Program-made: the position numbers and the translations under genes
DNA from: Desulfospira joergensenii DSM 10085
GTDB lineage: Bacteria; Desulfobacterota; Desulfobacteria; Desulfobacterales; Desulfobacteraceae
Length of the DNA stretch: 64,000 nt
Reading direction: 5' to 3'
NCBI RefSeq assembly: GCF_000420085.1
Contig: NZ_ATUG01000002.1
Location: 744,001 to 808,000 of the forward strand
Shown: positions 59,770-64,000 of the stretch, in pieces
How positions within the stretch are numbered: the stretch's first letter is position 1
Layout of the letters: every line of letters starts with the position of its first letter
Notes under the pieces: model-generated
Told to the model about the DNA's origin: nothing
Databases searched by the model: none
What the model saw: only the letters and a program-made list of their open reading frames with translations

Positions 59770-61548
59770 TCAGCCCGGGAAAAGATCCTCTCTTTTTCCG
59801 GTTTTAAGATTCACCAGGCCCTCACTGCAGATGCGGAGAAAGGGAATGGCCGCCCCGGTAAGGGTGGACAGGCTCAAGAGCGGGTCCGGAAAAGAACATC
59901 CTAAATTTCTGATTTCCCGGATCAATTCCTCTATCTCCCGGGCCATCTCTGTCATGGAAAGTTCGGACAGCAGGCCGAATATGGGCAGGGGGATGGCCTT
60001 TACAATCCGGTTGTTCTCGGCCAGGACAATGCCGCCTTTATCAGTGATGATCCGGTTCACGGCCAGGGCCATGTCCGGCTCATTTTCCCCGATAACCATG
60101 ATATCCGAACCGTCCCAGGCCGCACTGGTGGCCAGGGCCCCTTTTTTCAGGCCAAATCCCTTTACAAAACCGGTAAAGCTCTTTCCCGGAACCTGGGCCC
60201 GGTCCACTGCCGCAGCCTTGAGAATGTCCCGGTCCGGATCCGGGCATATCTTTCCCCTGGTAATTTTCAGGTCTGCCCAGGCCGGTTTTGTCACAAGATC
60301 CGAGGTGAATTCGATCACCCGGGTCTCTATGCCGTTGCCCCGGCCCGGGGCAGATACCTGAAAGTCCTCCGGAGAAAGCGGGCTTAAGATCTTTATGGAG
60401 CTCATGGCCTGTTTGCTGAATTTAACCGTTTTTTCAGCCGGACCCGGGGGCTGTTTTTCAGAGATGATCCTGCCGCCGGCAATGACCGTATCCGGCCGGA
60501 TGGTTCCAAGATCCGGAATCAGCACCATGTCGGCAAACCGGCCCGGTGCAATGGAGCCGATGTCCCGGTCCAGGCCAAAATGGCGGGCCGGGTTCAGGGT
60601 GGCCATGCGGACGGCGTCCTTGGGTTGAAATCCATGGTGAATTGCTTTCTGGACAATGGCCTCCATATGGCCCCGGGCCAGAAGATCCCCGGGGGTGATT
60701 CCATCGGAAACCAGGCTGATATTGGAGAGATCCACCCCCTGTTCCGCAATGGCGGCCATGGCCGAAAGATCCGAACGGATGCTGCCCTCCCTGATCTGGA
60801 CGTGGATCCCCTTTCTCAGTCTTTCCAGGACCTGGTCTTCGTTTATGGGCTCATGGCATGAGGTGATGCCCAGGGCGGCATAGGCGGACAATTTCCGGTC
60901 CCTGGCTCCGGCTGAATGGCCTTCCAGGCTTTTGCCGGCTTCAAGGATCCTTTCAAAGACAGGAAGAAAATCATCCGGGTTCTGGAAAACCGTCTGCCAA
61001 TAAGCCTCTCCCAGTCCGACCACCCGATCCAGGGCCAGGAGTTCCTCCAGGTCATCCAGGTCCAGGCCCAGGTTGGCCCGGGAAATGGAGGCCATGGCAG
61101 GCAGGGTGGCATAGGCCCGCAGGTCCATTTTTTCAAGGATCTTGATATACTCCTTTACCCCCTCTTTTCCGGCCACCGGATAGATCTCCATGGTTTCCGT
61201 AATCAGGGTGGTGGTCCCCGAAGCCAGCAAACGGCATGCATACTCTTCGGGCCGGACCAGCCAGGCCAGGTGGGTATGACCGTCGATGAATCCCGGGATC
61301 AGGGTCTGTCCCCGGGCATCCAGGATCCGGGTGTGATCGGCAACGGGGTAATTCTCAGATTCCTTTTCCCGGCCCACATGGGCAATCCGGTCCCTGCTGA
61401 CAAACACGGACCTGTTTTCCAGGGTTTCACCGGTCCAGGCGTTGAACAGATTCGCTCCGAAAATCAGCAGATCAGGCGCTTTCCTGCCCAGGGCCACGTC
61501 CATCAGTTCTTTTTTCGTTTCAAGATCTCTGTATCTCTTATCCTTCAT
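59770..61548 (-). CDS. ade: Adenine deaminase
   Basis: 592 residues, the usual length (~590). The amidohydrolase motif GFIDGHTHLAW is at ~76, later SLVSDGITPGDLLARGHMEAIVQKAI and the C-terminal ade domain (IMVIGENEPDMALAVNRIITDKGGIVLAENN). It converts adenine to hypoxanthine and ammonia with Mn/Fe. It converges on ndhM with a 20-bp gap, so it is in a separate unit. Related amidohydrolases acting on other rings cannot be excluded. AGAGGAAA precedes the ATG. Confidence 0.88.
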   Translation of the reverse strand: MKDKRYRDLETKKELMDVALGRKAPDLLIFGANLFNAWTGETLENRSVFVSRDRIAHVGREKESENYPVADHTRILDARGQTLIPGFIDGHTHLAWLVRPEEYACRLLASGTTTLITETMEIYPVAGKEGVKEYIKILEKMDLRAYATLPAMASISRANLGLDLDDLEELLALDRVVGLGEAYWQTVFQNPDDFLPVFERILEAGKSLEGHSAGARDRKLSAYAALGITSCHEPINEDQVLERLRKGIHVQIREGSIRSDLSAMAAIAEQGVDLSNISLVSDGITPGDLLARGHMEAIVQKAIHHGFQPKDAVRMATLNPARHFGLDRDIGSIAPGRFADMVLIPDLGTIRPDTVIAGGRIISEKQPPGPAEKTVKFSKQAMSSIKILSPLSPEDFQVSAPGRGNGIETRVIEFTSDLVTKPAWADLKITRGKICPDPDRDILKAAAVDRAQVPGKSFTGFVKGFGLKKGALATSAAWDGSDIMVIGENEPDMALAVNRIITDKGGIVLAENNRIVKAIPLPIFGLLSELSMTEMAREIEELIREIRNLGCSFPDPLLSLSTLTGAAIPFLRICSEGLVNLKTGKREDLFPG

Positions 61549-61983
61549 TCACTTTTCCTCTGGGCCGGAGTCCGATGTCTAATCTGCGCAGGCTTGATTA
61601 CCAAGGGTCAAAAGGTCTTTATGGTATGGATGGGTGTCCTTGTCAAGGAATAGACAGGGGGTATCCGTTCCGATCTGTTTTTATCAGGCAAAAAGAAAAA
61701 CCTTTCTAAATTCAAACCGCGGGTTTTCTTTTTTTGGGGGGGAAGGCTCGAAAGTACCGGAATGCCCGGGCCGCCAGCTGGTTTATTATTATAAATTGGG
61801 GGAGATGTCCAGATTTTAACGAAGGATGCCCGGGGAATCCAACCTTACCCTTATTTAAGGTCAAGGTCCGGGTCGCGGTAAAATAAGAGTCGGCCCGGGC
61901 AGATAGGGACAGCCCGGGCCGCAGCAAAGGGAAACACCGTTGGATGGCCTTCCGGTGAGTGATGGTCTCAGTTCAAGACCTGC
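61549..61983. other. Intergenic region between adenine deaminase and ammonium transporter
   Basis: 435 bp with no supported gene. It must hold the ade promoter (minus strand) and the end of the amt transcript; a strong hairpin at 61891-61921 is listed separately. No other motif stood out. Confidence 0.4.
61891..61921 (-). terminator. GC-rich hairpin after the ammonium transporter gene
   Basis: CGGCCCGGGC (61891-61900) and GCCCGGGCCG (61912-61921) form a perfect 10-pair stem over 11 nt, 62 bp after the transporter stop on its strand. The following minus-strand sequence is T-rich only after ~6 bases. Confidence 0.6.
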
Positions 61984-63279
61984 TTATTCTATTTCAAAGG
62001 CCCGCTCCCCGTGGAGGGCATTGTCCAGACCCATGAGCTCATCGTCCTTTTCCACCCGCAGACCCCCGGTGATCAGCTTGGTGATATAAATCACGATCAG
62101 GGTGGCAATACCGCTGAAGGCGATGGTGGCTACGATGGAGACGAATTGGATCCAGACCTGGCCCGGGTTCCCGTAAAAGAGCCCGGCTGCGCCTTCGGTG
62201 ATGGAGGGGGAGGCAAACAGACCTGTGGCCATGGCCCCCCAGATGCCGCAGAGTCCGTGGATCCCGAAGGCGTCCAGGGAATCGTCATAGCCCAGTCTGT
62301 TCTTGAGTACGGCCACTCCAAAGTATCCGATGCCCCCGGCCACAACGCCGATGACCATGGCTCCGCCCAGGGGGACGAATCCGGCTGCCGGGGTGATCCC
62401 CACCAGGCCGGCAATGACGCCGGAGGCCAGGCCCAGGAGGGTGGGTTTTTTGCTGATCTTCCATTCAATGAAGAGCCAGGCCAGGCCGGCGGCGGCAGCC
62501 GCTGTGTTGGTGACCAGGAAGGCTGAGGCCGCCACCCCGTCTGCGGCCAGTTCGCTGCCGGCATTGAATCCGAACCAGCCGAACCAGAGGAGCCCGGCTC
62601 CCAGGGCCGTGAAGGCCACGCTGGACGGGATCATGGCTTCTTTGCCGTATCCTTTCCGTTTGCCCAGGACCAGGGCCAGGACCAGGCCGGAAACCCCGGC
62701 GTTGATGTGGACCACATTTCCCCCGGCAAAATCAAGGGCCCCCATTTTGTGCATCCATCCCCCGCCCCAGACCCAGTTGCATACCGGGGCATAGACAAAG
62801 GTGATCCAGAGAATGGAAAAGATGATCCAGGCGGAGAACTTCATCCGGTCCACGGCCGATCCCAGGATCAGGGCAACGGAGATGCAGGCAAAGGTCATCT
62901 GGAACAGGACAAAGATCAGGGTGGGAATGGTGCCGGAAACAGAAGCCGTGGTGATCCCGGAGAGCATGAAATGTTTCAGGTTGCCGATGAGCAGGCTTTG
63001 GCTTTCCCCGAATGCCAGGGAATACCCCCAGGCCACCCAGACCACGCTGGCCAGACAATAAGCCACCAGGGTCATGGCCATGGTGTTCAGGATGTTTTTA
63101 TACCGGGACATGCCCCCGTAAAAAAGGGCCAGGCCGGCCGGTGTCATCATCATGACCAGGGCCGTGGATATGGTTACCCAGGCCGTATCTCCGGTGTCCA
63201 GGGTTCCGTCGGCTGCAAAAAGAGTGGATGCGTTGAAAATTAAAAATCCCAGGGTGAGCAGGCTCTGTTTCAGTCTCAT
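61984..63279 (-). CDS. amt: Ammonium transporter (Amt)
   Basis: 431 residues from ATG 63279 (AAGGAAAAA upstream). A signal-like N-terminus (LKQSLLTLGFLIFNASTLFA) is followed by 11 transmembrane helices. Conserved features: GVMSRY-like GLALFYGGMSRYKN, DFAGGNVVHINAG with pore His1, and DAFGIHGLCGIWGAMATGLF with pore His2. An earlier ATG at 63336 is rejected because it lies upstream of the predicted transcription start. No glnK gene is adjacent. It imports ammonium, probably under nitrogen limitation. Confidence 0.94.
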   Translation of the reverse strand: MRLKQSLLTLGFLIFNASTLFAADGTLDTGDTAWVTISTALVMMMTPAGLALFYGGMSRYKNILNTMAMTLVAYCLASVVWVAWGYSLAFGESQSLLIGNLKHFMLSGITTASVSGTIPTLIFVLFQMTFACISVALILGSAVDRMKFSAWIIFSILWITFVYAPVCNWVWGGGWMHKMGALDFAGGNVVHINAGVSGLVLALVLGKRKGYGKEAMIPSSVAFTALGAGLLWFGWFGFNAGSELAADGVAASAFLVTNTAAAAAGLAWLFIEWKISKKPTLLGLASGVIAGLVGITPAAGFVPLGGAMVIGVVAGGIGYFGVAVLKNRLGYDDSLDAFGIHGLCGIWGAMATGLFASPSITEGAAGLFYGNPGQVWIQFVSIVATIAFSGIATLIVIYITKLITGGLRVEKDDELMGLDNALHGERAFEIE

Positions 63280-63338
63280 GCTTTTTTCCTTGATTTTGTC
63301 ATTTATGTTTTTTTTCTCCATTTTCCCACTCTCCATGG

Positions 63339-63354
63339 AGCAAGGGGTGTGCCA
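63339..63354 (-). promoter_or_regulatory. Sigma-54 promoter of the ammonium transporter gene
   Basis: On the minus strand TGGCAC (63354-63349), five bases, then TTGCT (63343-63339) match the -24/-12 consensus without mismatch. Transcription would begin near 63328, 49 bp before the ATG at 63279, which decides the start codon. Control by NtrC is the usual case. Confidence 0.8.
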
Positions 63355-63550
63355 CAGAACCTTGGAATTTTAAATACATTTTTAAGATCTTGAATTTAAA
63401 GAGTTTTTTTTAAGGGCGTAGCCGGGGATACAGAAAGTAGGGTAAAAAAGGGAAATTTAATTACAAATATGTAAAATAAGAGTTTGTTTTAGGATCCATT
63501 TTTGTAATAAAAAATATTTTTCTTAAATTAAATATCAATTAAAAAGAAAA

Positions 63551-64000
63551 TCATCTTTTTAGCCGGGCGTTGGAGGGAAAATAGGAGTCGGATAATTTAC
63601 ATTTTTGTATTTTATCCATGGGCCGGGTGGAGGTCACGGTCAGGGTGACGGCTCCCCAGTCCGATTCAACCTTTCCCCTGAGAAGATAGGGCCGGCCGTA
63701 ATCGAGCATATGGCAGAACCGGGCATAGGGCCCGGGAAAGAAAACCGTTTCCACCAGGCCGGTTTCATCTTCAAAGGTGAGAAATTTCATGGGGTCTCCC
63801 TGCTTTGTCTGGACGGTCTTCCCGGAGATCAGCCATCCGGCGAATTTTACGGTTTTACCGATATGGCCGGGCAGATGATCTGCCTTGACCGTGTTTTCCC
63901 GTTCAACCGACTCTCTGTAGAGAAGAATGGGGTGGGAATCGCATAGGAATCCCAGCGCTGAGAATTCTTGTTGAAGAATGTCCAGGGATTTGTCCGGGGG
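63551..64000 (-). CDS. dnaE: DNA polymerase III alpha subunit, C-terminal part (5' end outside window)
   Basis: 150 codons enter from the right edge and end at TGA 63551. The sequence is the OB-fold end of the alpha subunit: EFSALGFLCDSHPILLYR, then VKFAGWLISGKTVQTKQGDPMKFLTFEDETGLVETVFFPGPYARF and GRPYLLRGKVESDWGAVTLTV. This tail resembles the shorter DnaE forms, including DnaE2-type translesion polymerases; which one cannot be told without the rest. A 240-bp internal frame from ATG 63790 is only part of it. Confidence 0.8.
   Translation of the reverse strand, partial: PPDKSLDILQQEFSALGFLCDSHPILLYRESVERENTVKADHLPGHIGKTVKFAGWLISGKTVQTKQGDPMKFLTFEDETGLVETVFFPGPYARFCHMLDYGRPYLLRGKVESDWGAVTLTVTSTRPMDKIQKCKLSDSYFPSNARLKR

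Overview
The window looks like a chromosomal segment of an anaerobic, selenium-using deltaproteobacterium, most likely a Desulfobacteraceae-type sulfate reducer. This is an inference from gene content: two clear and one possible selenoprotein gene with in-frame TGA, the yqeB/mocA/yqeC maturation set for selenium-dependent molybdenum hydroxylases, a TRAP transporter, acyl-CoA oxidation genes and sigma-54 promoters. No rRNA or tRNA gene was recognised.

Layout. 1-7.3 kb: a divergent sigma-54 activator (cut by the window edge) faces a sigma-54 promoter and a run of redox genes: isochorismatase-type hydrolase, small cupredoxin-like protein, DUF1348 protein, an OsmC-family selenoprotein, a possible 49-residue selenoprotein, a TVP38 membrane protein, a disulfide reductase-like flavoprotein and a PNPOx/flavoreductase fusion. 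7.3-10.9 kb: AT-rich accessory DNA with a 1.86-kb insertion sequence that has split a small membrane-protein gene, plus an attC-like site. 10.9-22.4 kb: a 2474-residue repeat-rich autotransporter, divergent from a large AAA/TPR/AraC regulator. 22.4-24.9 kb: IS3 remnant, palindromic elements, a LytTR regulator and a YkgJ-type protein. 24.9-28.2 kb: MocR regulator with its divergent DMT transporter, and a lone ATPase. 28.2-32.1 kb: beta-oxidation thiolase and hydratase/dehydrogenase behind ATGAATN4ATTCAT palindromes. 32.2-43.5 kb: housekeeping and signalling genes, including a selenocysteine-containing DsbA/FrnE-like gene between lysE-type and argP-type genes.

43.6-59.7 kb is the most notable part. 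It combines maturation genes for a selenium-dependent Mo-hydroxylase with, divergently, a GntR regulator, an MmsA-type CoA-acylating aldehyde dehydrogenase, a TRAP transporter, enamidase, 6-hydroxynicotinate reductase, an ApbE-like UPF0280 protein and a four-subunit nicotinate dehydrogenase whose Mo subunit is naturally split in two (ndhF, S, L, M). This is an anaerobic nicotinate-degradation locus. The aldehyde dehydrogenase suggests that 2-formylglutarate is converted to glutaryl-CoA plus CO2, rather than reduced and rearranged as in Eubacterium barkeri. That exit route is the main new hypothesis. Ammonia released by the pathway and the adjacent adenine deaminase and sigma-54-driven ammonium transporter (59.8-63.4 kb) fit a nitrogen-handling neighbourhood. 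The window ends inside a DNA polymerase III alpha-subunit gene.
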